Shown here in pieces: positions 13,808-24,000 of a stretch of 64,000 bases of DNA; within the stretch, counting starts at the first letter, position 1, and every line of letters begins with the position of its first letter. This DNA comes from Nonomuraea angiospora. GTDB lineage: Bacteria > Actinomycetota > Actinomycetes > Streptosporangiales > Streptosporangiaceae. The notes under the pieces are model-generated. The model did no database searches, was not told the origin of the DNA, and saw only the letters and a program-made list of their open reading frames with translations. A program made the translations under genes and the position numbers. The stretch lies in the NCBI RefSeq assembly GCF_014873145.1, contig NZ_JADBEK010000001.1, forward strand, positions 1,178,001 to 1,242,000. Direction: 5' to 3'.

Positions 13808-16756
13808 ATGAATATAATGATCGCCATGGGCCGTACGGCAGGCGAGGACATGACGGCGCCTGACAGCCTGCCCCCGAAGACGCACCAGCCGGACGGCGTG
13901 GAGTTCCGCCTGCTGGGGCCTGTCGGGATCTGGGCGGGTGAGAAGTTTCTCGGCCCTGCCACCCCGCAACAGCGCTCGGTGCTGGCGATGCTGCTGCTCC
14001 ACGCTGGCCGGACGGTTCCGCTCGAGCGTTTGATGAAGGCGGTGTGGGACCAGGAGCCTCCCGCCTCGGCGCGCAACGCCGTTCAGGGATACGTGTCCAA
14101 GCTCCGGCGGCTGCTCGCCAGGGTGCCCGGCACCGAGCTGTCCACCTCGCCGCCGGGGTACCGGCTGGTCCTCGACCCGGCACGGGTGGATCTGCTGCGC
14201 TTCCGTGAGCTGGTGGCCCGCGCGCATGCGAGCGATCAAGGCCGGGCGTGCGACCTGTTGCGGCAGGCGCTGGTCTTGTGGCACGGACCGCCGCTGGCCG
14301 ACGTGGCAGGTGGCCTGCTGCGTGACACGTTCGGCGTGACGCTGGAGGAAGAGCGGCTGAGCACGATCGAGGAGCGCCTCGCGATCTGCCTGCGGCTGGG
14401 CAGACATCACGAGGCGCTCGTCGAGCTCCCCGCGCTTGTGAGCGAGCATCCGCTGCGGGAGCGCCTGGTCCATCTCACGATGGTGGCGCTGCACCGGGAC
14501 GGCAGGCGGGCGGCCGCGCTGGCCGCGTACCATGACCTGCGCGGGCGGCTGGTCGAGGAACTGGGGATCGATCCCGGGAGCGAGCTGCAGCAGCTGTACC
14601 AGCGCCTCTTGGAGGAGGACGACCTCGCCGAGGCGGGAGACGGTCCCGCCACCGTCCTTCATCGCGGTGACCTCTCGGCGGGGGGCCCGGGAGGCGTGCC
14701 TGCCCCGCCGGTGCCCGCGGAGCTGCCTGCCGACCTGGTCTCCTTCACCGGGCGCGGGGCGGAGCTGGCCCGCGCGTACGAAACTCTGCGCGCGACCGAA
14801 TCCGGCGGGCCGCGGATCTGCCAGATCACCGGGCTCGGCGGGGTCGGGAAATCATCGCTGGCCATCCACATCGCGCATGCCGTCGCCGGCGACTTCCCCG
14901 ATGGCCAGCTGTACATCAACCTGCACGGCGACACGCCTCACACCAGGTCGGTGAAGCCGGCGGAGGCCATGCGCCGCTTTCTGCGCTCCCTCGGCGTGGC
15001 CGAGGCAGCCATACCCGCGGGCCTGGAGGAGGCCGCGGGGCGATTCCGGTCGCTGATCCACGGCAGGCGCATGCTCATCATCCTGGACAATGCGCGCGAC
15101 GCGGCGCAGGTCCGGCCGCTGCTTCCCGGCAGCCTCGGGTGTGCGGTGCTGATCACCAGCCGGCGCCGGTTCACCTCCTTCGACGGCGCCGTACAGATCT
15201 CGCTGGACGTGCTGCCGGACGGGGAGGCCCTCGACCTGCTGCGTGCCGTGATCGGGGAGAAGGCGATCGCCGCCGAACCCGCCGCGGCGGCCGAGGTCGT
15301 CCGGCTGTGCGGCAGCCTGCCCCTGGCGTTGTGCCTGGCGGCGGCTCGGTTGAGGGCCCGGCCGGCCTGGTCGCTCGCGTCCCTGGCCAAGCGGCTGGCG
15401 AACACCCGGCGGCGGCTGGACGAGTTGCGCGCCGACGACCGGGCGCTCCGGGCGAGTTTCCAGACCAGCTACCAGGATCTGCTCGCCGACTCGCAAGGCA
15501 GGGCCGCGGCGCGGATGTTCCGGTTGCTGGGCATGTTCGACGGGCCGGACATCAGCCTGTCCGCAGCCGCCGCGCTGGCCGATCTCCCCGAGGAACGGGC
15601 GCAGGACCTGCTCGATCACCTGGCCGACGGGCAACTGGCGGACAACTACCTTCCGGACCGCTACCGGCTGCACGACCTGCTGCGGCTGTTCGCCCGCGAG
15701 CGCGCGGAAGAAGAGGACAGCCTGCCGGAGCGGCAGCGGGCCTTCCGCCGGGTCCTGCATCACTTCCTGGCCACTGTCCGCACGATCACCCATACCCTGA
15801 ACAGGGGCAGCACGTGGCGGCTGGACGTCGGGCCGGCCGACCTGGTCCAACCGGGCGTGATCTCGTTGAAGAGCCAGGACACGAAGGCGTGGATCGACTC
15901 CGAGGCGGACAACATCCTGGCGGCCGTGGACCAGGCGACACGCACACCGGTCGCCGGCGAGGTGGTGGGGCTGGCCACGTCGTTCGCCGTCCTGTTGCAC
16001 GAGCGTGGCCACTATCTCAAGCAGTTCCACCTCGCCGAACTGGCGCTGGTGGCCGCGGAGCACACAAGTGACCCGTTCTATCTGGCCGTCGCACACGGCG
16101 ACCTCGGCTGGGCGCACATCTACGTGGAACACCCGGACGACGCCATCCGCCACCTGCACAAGTCCCGGGCCGCCTTCCGGCGGGCCGGGAACACCGGCCG
16201 CGAGGCGGCACTGCTCGACTACATCGGGGTCGCCCACAGGAGCGCGGGCCGCTACGACGAAGCCATCGCCCACCACCTGCGCGCACTCGCCCTCGTCGGC
16301 GAGGCGGGCAACCGCCTGACCCATGGGGCGGTCCTCACCCATCTGGGGCTGGCCTACCAGCGGGCGGGGCGCTTCGCCGAGGCCGTCGCCGCGCATACCG
16401 ACACGATCGCCATCCTCAGAAAGGCCGGCATCTCGGCCTACCTAGGGCTCGCTGTCGGCCATCTCGCCGAGGCGCACCGCCTGGCCGGAGACCCGGGGCG
16501 GGCCGTGGCCTATTACCAGCAGGCCCTCGACCTCCACCGGGAAGCGGGCCCCATCGGCGAGTTGCGGGAGGCCGACATCCTCTGGGGACTGGGCCGCGCC
16601 CTGCACGACGCCGACCGGACCCCCGACGCCCACCGATCCTGGCGGCGCTCGATCGGCATCATGCGGGGCCTCAACCTCATCTCGGCCGAGGAAAGGCACG
16701 CACTCGAGAACAGCGAGGTTCCCGAGACGCCGCAGGCGATTCAGCGGCAGCACTGA
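13808..16756 (+). CDS. SARP family transcriptional activator with NB-ARC ATPase and TPR domains
   Basis: Up to 982 residues, with AfsR-like architecture. An OmpR-type DNA-binding domain at about 30-110 (FRLLGPVGIW, PQQRSVLAMLLLHAGRTVPL) is followed by the BTAD domain to about 265, an NB-ARC STAND ATPase with Walker A GLGGVGKSS (342-350) and Walker B MLIILDNARD (from 422), and tetratricopeptide repeats at about 760-960 (AIRHLHKSRAAFRRAGNTGR, EAIAHHLRALALVGEAGN). Such proteins activate secondary metabolism or development after nucleotide-dependent oligomerisation. Starts at 13808, 13817, 13826 and 13850 are all possible. The next operon has repeats phased as a SARP site, so it is a likely target. 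Confidence 0.9.
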   Translation: MNIMIAMGRTAGEDMTAPDSLPPKTHQPDGVEFRLLGPVGIWAGEKFLGPATPQQRSVLAMLLLHAGRTVPLERLMKAVWDQEPPASARNAVQGYVSKLRRLLARVPGTELSTSPPGYRLVLDPARVDLLRFRELVARAHASDQGRACDLLRQALVLWHGPPLADVAGGLLRDTFGVTLEEERLSTIEERLAICLRLGRHHEALVELPALVSEHPLRERLVHLTMVALHRDGRRAAALAAYHDLRGRLVEELGIDPGSELQQLYQRLLEEDDLAEAGDGPATVLHRGDLSAGGPGGVPAPPVPAELPADLVSFTGRGAELARAYETLRATESGGPRICQITGLGGVGKSSLAIHIAHAVAGDFPDGQLYINLHGDTPHTRSVKPAEAMRRFLRSLGVAEAAIPAGLEEAAGRFRSLIHGRRMLIILDNARDAAQVRPLLPGSLGCAVLITSRRRFTSFDGAVQISLDVLPDGEALDLLRAVIGEKAIAAEPAAAAEVVRLCGSLPLALCLAAARLRARPAWSLASLAKRLANTRRRLDELRADDRALRASFQTSYQDLLADSQGRAAARMFRLLGMFDGPDISLSAAAALADLPEERAQDLLDHLADGQLADNYLPDRYRLHDLLRLFARERAEEEDSLPERQRAFRRVLHHFLATVRTITHTLNRGSTWRLDVGPADLVQPGVISLKSQDTKAWIDSEADNILAAVDQATRTPVAGEVVGLATSFAVLLHERGHYLKQFHLAELALVAAEHTSDPFYLAVAHGDLGWAHIYVEHPDDAIRHLHKSRAAFRRAGNTGREAALLDYIGVAHRSAGRYDEAIAHHLRALALVGEAGNRLTHGAVLTHLGLAYQRAGRFAEAVAAHTDTIAILRKAGISAYLGLAVGHLAEAHRLAGDPGRAVAYYQQALDLHREAGPIGELREADILWGLGRALHDADRTPDAHRSWRRSIGIMRGLNLISAEERHALENSEVPETPQAIQRQH

Positions 16757-16883
16757 GCTCGCCCTGCGTATTCTGCCCGGCGCCGATTTCCCCGTACTTG
16801 CAGTTGACAAAGGTGTCCGCGACGCCGCAGGTCAATCAGTCGCGCCTCTGGTTGTGGTCTTCAACCGCCGATTCTCGCGCCCC

Positions 16884-16929
16884 CCGCTGAAATTCCGCTG
16901 AAATTCCGCTGAATTGTCGCGACTATTGC
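16884..16929 (+). promoter_or_regulatory. Candidate SARP-binding direct repeats and -10 element
   Basis: CCGCTGAAATT occurs at 16884-16894 and 16895-16905, and CCGCTGAATT follows at 16906-16915: three direct repeats with strict 11-bp phase. Eight bases after the last repeat comes TATTGC (16924-16929), a possible -10 element. SARP sites are known as 11-bp-phased direct repeats ending 8 bp before the -10. The site lies between the SARP gene and the LamG/RHS operon. Confidence 0.6.
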
Positions 16930-16996
16930 TTAAGTTGATGTTCGCAATTTATGATCCCGGCCGTAGTTGATCACCTTTATCGCGAACGTGAGGGCG

Positions 16997-19900
16997 ATGA
17001 CTGTGTTACGTGGGCTGGCCGCGTGGACCGTGGCGTTGACGCTCTCGGCCGGGGCGCTGATCTCCGCCACTGGGGCGGCGGCGGACCCGGTGATCCCATC
17101 CGACGAGGCGGCCACCGCCAAGGCGCGCGAGTCGGGCGGCAGGGTCGAGATCCTCTCCAAGAGAAGTGAGAGCCGGGAGGTCTTCGCCAACCCCGACGGG
17201 AGCTTCACCGCGGTCGAGCACCTGCGGCCGGTCAGGGTCCGGCGAGGAGACGGCTGGGTGGCCCCGGACCCGACGATGGACAGACGCCCCGACGGCTCGA
17301 TCGGGCCGCGTGCCGCGACGGTCGGGCTCGCGGTGTCCGGCGGCGGGGACGCGCCGCTGGCCCGGCTGTCGTACGCGGGCCGCTCCATCGCGCTCACCTG
17401 GCCGGGCCGGCTGCCCAAGCCGGAGCTGCGCGCCGACACCGCCCTCTACGCCGAGGTGCTGCCGGGCGTCGACCTGCTCGTCAGGGCCGAGGTGGACGGC
17501 TTCGCGCACACGCTCGTCGTCAAGGACCGCGCGGCGGCGGCCAGTCCGGCCCTGGCCAAGGTGGCCTTCGGGCTGCGCGCGGAAGGGCTCGACGTGACCA
17601 AGCGCGACGGCCGGCTCACGGCCGCCGACCGCGCCGGCGGCGGCGAGGTCTTCGAGGCGCCCGGCGCGATCATGTGGGACTCCGGGGAAGGGGCCGCGCC
17701 GGACGAGCTGGCCAAGGGGCCGGCGCCGCTGTCCCGGGTGGCCGGGATGGACACGGCGGTAGCGGGCGGAAGCCTCACCCTGACCCCCGACCTGGCCATG
17801 ATCAACGACCCCGCCACCCGGTTCCCGGTCTACATCGACCCGGTGTGGAAGACGGTCAAGGCCTCGGCCTGGGCGTACGTCTCCAGGGCGCACCCCAGCT
17901 GGTCGTTCTACAAATTCGGCGGAGAGGACACGGCGGGCGTGGGCCTGTGCGAGGCCGACAGCCGATGCGAGCCCTCCGACGTCAAGCGCCTGTTCTACCG
18001 CATGCCGACCAGCTCCTACGCCGGCAAGCACATCATCTCGGCCACGTTCACCGCCCGCGAGACCTGGTCGTACTCCTGCGACGCCAGAGAGGTGCAGCTC
18101 TGGCGGACCAAGGGCTTCACCGAGAACTCCACATGGAACTCCACCTCCGACAACTGGCTGGAACACCTCGACACCCGCGACGTGGCCAAAGGCCGGCCGG
18201 GCTGCGCGGAGGGCAACGTGGAGTTCAACGCCCTGCCCGCGGTCAAGGACGCGGCGGCCGGCAGGTGGTCGACGACGACGTTCGGGCTGAAGGCGGCCGG
18301 CGAGGGCGACAAGTACGGCTGGAAGCGCTTCGCCGACGACGCCTACCTGACGGTCAACTACAACACCCCGCCGCCGCAGCCCAAGCAGTCGAACCTGTCG
18401 ATGAACCCGGGGGGCCGGTGCGTGCACGACAACCCGCCGGCCGTGAACGTACCGCCGGAGCTGCGGGCCGTCCTGTACGACCCGGACTCGCAGGAGGCGA
18501 AGAAGGTCTCCGCCAGGTTCAGGGCCGTCTGGGACGGCGAGGTCAAGTGGGTCTCCTCGCTGATCGGCCCGCTGACGTCGGGATCGGTCTTCAAGACGAC
18601 CATGCCCTCGTCGATCCCCAAGAACAAGACCATCGCCTGGGGGGTCCAGACCTACGACGGCTACGAGTACAGCCCGTGGAGCTTCGCGGGCAACGCGACC
18701 GCCTGCTACTTCACCTATGACTCCAGCAAGCCCGCGGCCCCGGTCGTGACCTCGGCCGACTACCCCGAGTCCACGGGTGAGGACCCCGACCCGTGGTACG
18801 ACGGCGTCGGCAGGTACGGACGCTTCACCGCCGACTCCGCCGACAACGACGTCACCCGGTACGTCTTCGACGTCGGCGGCAAGCTGATCGAGCGCAAGCC
18901 GTCCGCCCCCGGTGGCCCGGTGACCCTCGACCTCGCCCCCTCCCACTCCGGCCCCAACGCCATCGGCGTCCAGGCGTTCGACGCGGCCGGCAACAACAGC
19001 GCCATCCGCGGCTACCTGTTCAAGGTCAAGGCGGGCAGCCCGGCCAAGGCCGAGTGGCCGCTGGACGACCCCGAGAACGCCACCCAGGTCGCCGACGCGA
19101 CGGGCGCCTTCCCCGCGGCTGTCCACGGCGGGGTGACCCTGGGCATGGACGGCATCACCGGCACCGCGATGCAGGTCAACGGCACCTCCGGCTACGCGAG
19201 CACGGCCGGCCCGGTGCTCGACACCACCAAGAGCTTCGCGGTGTCGGCCTGGGCCAGGCTGCCGGACGACAAGCAGGGCCGCGCGGGCGTCGTCGCCACC
19301 CAGATCGGCAACGTTCGTCCGGGCTTCGAGCTCTACTACTCGGCCTCGTACGACCGGTGGGTCTTCAACCGCTTCAGCGCCAACACCGCCGATGCCACGA
19401 TCACCAGGGCCACCGGCACGGCCGCGCCCCAGGGCGGCGAGTGGGCACACCTGGTCGGCGTGTACGACGCGGTGGCCAAGGAGATCAAACTCTACGTCAA
19501 CGGCCGGCTCCAGCAGGCCACGCCGTTCACGACGCCGTGGCAGGCGAGCGGCGTCATGCAGATCGGCGCCGGCGCCTACGACGCGCAAGCCCGCTCGTTC
19601 TTCTCCGGCGAGATCGACGACGTGCGGGCCTTCGACCGCATCGTCACCGAGGACGAGGTCGGCGAGCTGTTCAGCCGCCACCCAGTGGTCAAGGCCCGGT
19701 GGCGGCTGAACGACTCCGCCTCGGCCGTCCGCCAGAGCGCGGCCCACTGGAAGCTGGACGAGGCCGCGGGCGCCACGCGGGCCGAGGAGGTGGGCGGGCG
19801 GCACCCGGCGAACAGGTCGGGCGGCGTCACGTTCGGGGCCGCGGGCAAGGTCGGCACGGCCGCCGGCCTCGACGGGACGAGCGGCCACCTGAAGACCGCG

Positions 19901-21049
19901 GGACCGGTCCTGGACACCATGAAGAGCTTCTCGGTCACCGCATGGGCGAGGCTGCCCGCGACCAAGCCCACGCACGCCTCGGTGATCGCCACGCAGGCCG
20001 GCGCGGGCCAGCGCAGCGGGTTCGAGCTGTACTACTCGGCCTCGTACGACCGCTGGATCTTCAACCGGTACACCGGCGACACGGCGGCCGCGGCGGCGGT
20101 GCGGGCGCAGTCCACGGCGGTGCCGCAGCCCGGCGTGTGGACCCACCTGACCGGCGTCTACGACGCCGCCTCCAAGCAGATCAAGCTGTACGTCAACGGC
20201 AGGCTCAACACCGTCACCCCGTTCACCACGCCGTGGCAGGCCACCGGTCCCGCGATGATCGGCGCCGGCTGGTACGGCTCGGCCGGGCAGTTCTTCACCG
20301 GCGAGATCGACGACGTGCGCGTCTTCGACCAGATCATCACCGACTCGGAGATTGCCACGCTGGCCGGCGGCTCCCCGCTGACGATCGCGGCCGACGACAC
20401 CGCTTCGGGACGGCACGTCACGCTGTACGGCAACGCGCTGATCGACCAAGGCGCCGGCTGGGTCGGCACGCCGCCGGGCGGCCTGGTGCTGGACGGCGCC
20501 GGCGACTACGCGGCCACCGCCGCGCCCGTCGTGCGCACCGACGAGAGCTTCACCGTCGCGGGCTGGGTGACCACCGCGGGGCGGCCGGACCGGGCGGCGG
20601 CGGTCTTCAGCCAGGAGGGTGCGGTCAACAGCGGTTTCGTGCTGCGCTACCGGCCCGACGACGCCGACCCGGCGGGCGCGGGCGGGTACGAGATCGAGAT
20701 GCCGGACGCCGACGCCGCGGGCGCGGACCGGCCTGCGGCGCGGCACTCGGCCTTCCAGTCCGGTTTCTCCTGGGACCACGTGGCGCTGGTCTACGACGCC
20801 TTCCAGGACGAGATGCGCCTGTACGTCAACGGCGAGCTGGAACAGACAGAGGAACGCGTGTCCTGGCGCTTCGACGTACGCGGCTTCCACGCGGGCAAGG
20901 GCCTGCAGCTCGGCCGGGCCAAGAGCGACGGGGCCTGGGGCGAGTACTGGCCAGGAGTGATCGACGACGTGTGGGCCTTCCAGGGGATCGCGACGGAGGA
21001 GCAGCTCCAGATGCTCGCCGGCGGCACCGAACTGGACGTGACGCTGTGA
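16997..21049 (+). CDS. Large secreted protein with three LamG domains
   Basis: About 1350 residues from ATG 16997 (GAGGG upstream; a TTG 30 nt earlier is possible). A signal peptide is present (hydrophobic VALTLSAGALISATG, cleavage near AAA-DP). Residues about 40-450 are an N-terminal region with aromatic-rich strands, the type found in front of actinobacterial RHS proteins. A fibronectin-like stretch follows. Three concanavalin-like LamG domains come last, at about 685-895, 915-1125 and 1130-1350. The first two are close duplicates (FELYYSASYDRW, IKLYVNGRL, GEIDDVRVFD). LamG domains bind carbohydrate or protein ligands outside the cell. Only 11 nt separate it from the RHS gene, so the two are probably made together. 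No catalytic domain is recognisable. Confidence 0.85.
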   Translation: MTVLRGLAAWTVALTLSAGALISATGAAADPVIPSDEAATAKARESGGRVEILSKRSESREVFANPDGSFTAVEHLRPVRVRRGDGWVAPDPTMDRRPDGSIGPRAATVGLAVSGGGDAPLARLSYAGRSIALTWPGRLPKPELRADTALYAEVLPGVDLLVRAEVDGFAHTLVVKDRAAAASPALAKVAFGLRAEGLDVTKRDGRLTAADRAGGGEVFEAPGAIMWDSGEGAAPDELAKGPAPLSRVAGMDTAVAGGSLTLTPDLAMINDPATRFPVYIDPVWKTVKASAWAYVSRAHPSWSFYKFGGEDTAGVGLCEADSRCEPSDVKRLFYRMPTSSYAGKHIISATFTARETWSYSCDAREVQLWRTKGFTENSTWNSTSDNWLEHLDTRDVAKGRPGCAEGNVEFNALPAVKDAAAGRWSTTTFGLKAAGEGDKYGWKRFADDAYLTVNYNTPPPQPKQSNLSMNPGGRCVHDNPPAVNVPPELRAVLYDPDSQEAKKVSARFRAVWDGEVKWVSSLIGPLTSGSVFKTTMPSSIPKNKTIAWGVQTYDGYEYSPWSFAGNATACYFTYDSSKPAAPVVTSADYPESTGEDPDPWYDGVGRYGRFTADSADNDVTRYVFDVGGKLIERKPSAPGGPVTLDLAPSHSGPNAIGVQAFDAAGNNSAIRGYLFKVKAGSPAKAEWPLDDPENATQVADATGAFPAAVHGGVTLGMDGITGTAMQVNGTSGYASTAGPVLDTTKSFAVSAWARLPDDKQGRAGVVATQIGNVRPGFELYYSASYDRWVFNRFSANTADATITRATGTAAPQGGEWAHLVGVYDAVAKEIKLYVNGRLQQATPFTTPWQASGVMQIGAGAYDAQARSFFSGEIDDVRAFDRIVTEDEVGELFSRHPVVKARWRLNDSASAVRQSAAHWKLDEAAGATRAEEVGGRHPANRSGGVTFGAAGKVGTAAGLDGTSGHLKTAGPVLDTMKSFSVTAWARLPATKPTHASVIATQAGAGQRSGFELYYSASYDRWIFNRYTGDTAAAAAVRAQSTAVPQPGVWTHLTGVYDAASKQIKLYVNGRLNTVTPFTTPWQATGPAMIGAGWYGSAGQFFTGEIDDVRVFDQIITDSEIATLAGGSPLTIAADDTASGRHVTLYGNALIDQGAGWVGTPPGGLVLDGAGDYAATAAPVVRTDESFTVAGWVTTAGRPDRAAAVFSQEGAVNSGFVLRYRPDDADPAGAGGYEIEMPDADAAGADRPAARHSAFQSGFSWDHVALVYDAFQDEMRLYVNGELEQTEERVSWRFDVRGFHAGKGLQLGRAKSDGAWGEYWPGVIDDVWAFQGIATEEQLQMLAGGTELDVTL

Positions 21050-21060
21050 GGAGGCAGGCC

Positions 21061-24000
21061 ATGAAGAGGTTGACCGTCTTGCCGGCGCTCGTCGTCGTGG
21101 CCGCGATGCTGGTCGCCACACCGGCCTCCGCCGAGGCAGGCCCGGGCCGGCCGGAGGTGCGCAGCGCCGAGCGGGTCGTCAGGGGCGAGCCGCTGGCGGC
21201 CGAGCCGCGCAAGCCCGACCCGGCCAAGGAGCCGGCGTCCTGGCCGCGGCCGGGCGCCGCCGTGCTGCGGGCGTCGGGCGGAGCGAAGGTGACCAAGCAC
21301 GGCAGCGGGCTGCTGTTCAGCCTGAACGCCGCCGCCCGTACCGACGTCGAGCTGGACTACTCCCGGCTGGCGGCGGCGTACGGCGGCGCGTACGGCAGCA
21401 GGTTGCGGCTGGTGCGGCTGCCCGCGTGCGCGCTGACCACCCCCGAGCAGGCGGCCTGCCGCACCGGCACGCCGGTGGCCGCCCGCAACGACACCGAACG
21501 CCGCGTCCTGACCGCGACGATCCAGCCGGGGGACTCCGGCGCCGCGTCCGTCCGAAGCGGCGCGGAGACGGTGCTGGCGGCGGTGGCCGGAGCCTCCGGC
21601 GAGCAGGGCGACTACACGGCGAGCAAGCTCTCGCCGTCGGCGACCTGGAACGTCTCCGAGCAGAGCGGCGACTTCGCCTGGTCCTACCCGATGCGGGTCC
21701 CCCCGGTGCCGGGCTCACTCACCCCCGAGCTGGAGATCTCCTACTCGTCGGGCAGCGTCGACGGCCGCACGTCCAGCACCAACAACCAGCCCTCCTGGAT
21801 CGGCGAGGGCTTCGACCTGTGGCCCGGCCACATCACCCGCGCCTACAAGCCGTGCGCCGACGACGGCGCCCCCAAGGACGAGTGGGGCAACTCCCCAGGC
21901 GACCAGTGCTGGGCCTACGACAACGCCACCATCGCCTGGAGCGGCGGGGCCGGCGAGCTGATCCAGGCCGCCGACGGCACCTGGCGGATCAAGGACGACG
22001 ACGGCACCAAGGTCGAGCGGCTCAAGGACACCGGCAAGGGCAACGGCGACGACGACGGCGAGTACTGGAAGGTCACCGCGACCGACGGCACGCAGTACTT
22101 CTTCGGCCTCAACCGGCTGCCCGGCTGGTCGAGCGGCCGCCCCGAGACCGGCTCGACCTGGACCGCCCCCGTCTTCGGCGACGACGCGGGCGAGCCCTGC
22201 CACGGCGCCTCGTTCGCCTCCTCCTGGTGCGACCAGGCCTACCAGTGGAATCTGGACTACGTCGTCGACCCCCTCGGCAACGCCATCACCTACTTCTACT
22301 CCCAGGAGACCAACCGCTACGGCCGCAACCTCAAGCCCGCCGACGACACCGCCTACGTCCGCGGCGGCTGGCTGGACCGGATCGAGTACGGCCACCGCTC
22401 CGACACCCTGTTCACCGCGAAGGCCCCGGCCCGCGTGCTCTTCGGCGTCTCCGAGCGCTGCCTGCCGGCCGACGGCTTCGACTGCGCCCCCGGCAAGATC
22501 GGCGACAGCCCGACACGCTGGGCCGACGTGCCCTGGGACCTGAACTGCGCGGCCGGCACCGAGTGCAAGGACGACCACGGCACGGTGGCCCCCAGCTTCT
22601 GGTCCCGCAAGCGGCTGACCAAGGTCTCCACCCAGGTGCTCAAGGCCGACGGCGGCTACCGCGACGTGGACGCCTGGGCCGTCGACCACCGCTGGGGCGA
22701 CGCCGACATCGACCGTGCCCTCCTGGTCAAGTCGATCAAACACACGGGCCAGGCCGCCGGCCCGGCCGTGGCGCTGCCGTCGGTGACGTTCAACCACGTC
22801 CAGCTCCCCAACCGGCTGGACAAGATCGGCGACGACATCGCCCCGTTCGTGAAGTACCGCGTCGGCGCGATCTACGACGAGTCCGGCGGCCAGATCGACG
22901 TCAGCTACTCCGGCACAGACTGCGCGCTCGACGCGCTGCCCAAGCCGGAGACGAACACCCGCAGGTGCTTCCCGGTCAAGTGGACCCCGGCCGGGTACGA
23001 GGACCCGATCACCGACTGGTTCCACAAGTACGTCGTCACCAGGGTCGTCAAAGCCGACAGGACCGGCGGCGCGCCGGACATGCTCACCGACTACGAGTAT
23101 CTGGGCGGCGCGGCCTGGCATTTCGATGACGACGACGGCCTGACCAAGGAGAAGAACAAGACGTGGTCGCAGTGGCGCGGCTACGGCCACGTTCGCGTCA
23201 GGACCGGCGGCTGGAACGACCCCCGCTCCCAGACCGACCGCCTCTACCTGCGCGGAATGGACGGCGACCGGCTCAACGCCGCCGGCGGGGCCAAGCAGGT
23301 GGCGGTCCCCGACGGCGAGGGTGGCACGCACACCGACCACGACGCGTTACGCGGCTTCCCGCTGAAGGAGATCGTGTTCGACCGGCCGGGCGGGACGCCG
23401 GAGCTGAAGACCGTCAACACCCCGTGGCGGCACCAGACCGCCGCCCGGACCAGGAGCTGGGGCACCGTCACGGCCAACCTCGTCGACGTCGGCAAGAGCC
23501 GCAGGTGGGAGCTGATGGACGGCGGCTCCTGGCGGCAGAGCGAGATCGCCAACGCCTACGAGACCACGGCGGGCCTGCCCACCCAGGTCGACGACAAGGG
23601 CGACCTGTCCACGGCCGCCGACGACAAGTGCACGCGCACGTCGTACGCGACCGACAAGGGCGCCTGGCTGCTCGACTTCCCCACCCGCGAGGAGACGGTC
23701 TCGGTCGCCTGCGCGACCACCCCGGATCGCGGCAAGCACGTCGTCGAGGACGTCCGCACGACCTACGACCAAGGCACGCTCACCAAGGGCCTGGTGACGA
23801 AGGTCGAGGAGATCGCCGCGCACGACGGGACCACCGCCTCGTATGTCGCCAAGGAGGCCACCACCTACGACGGCTACGGCCGGGCGCTGACCGTCAAGGA
23901 CGCCCTCGGCAACGTGACGACCACCGCCTACACCGACACCGCGGGCCTCAACACCCAGGTCAAGGTCACCCGTCAGGCGGACGCCGCCACCGCGCACACC

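Noticed and set aside
16884..16915. Possible CRISPR or satellite repeat array
   Set aside because: Units are only 11 bp, contiguous and three in number; no spacers or cas genes are present. The SARP-site explanation fits better.
18793..21060. The upstream extension of the RHS frame
   Set aside because: The frame is open but the residues are low-complexity Arg/Gly-rich shadow of the LamG gene; the signal peptide and ribosome site mark ATG 21061.
17006..21121. A 1371-codon open frame on the minus strand opposite the LamG gene
   Set aside because: GC-rich actinomycete DNA leaves antisense frames open. Its translation is Arg/Gly/Val-rich without family motifs, while the plus strand has signal peptide and LamG motifs.
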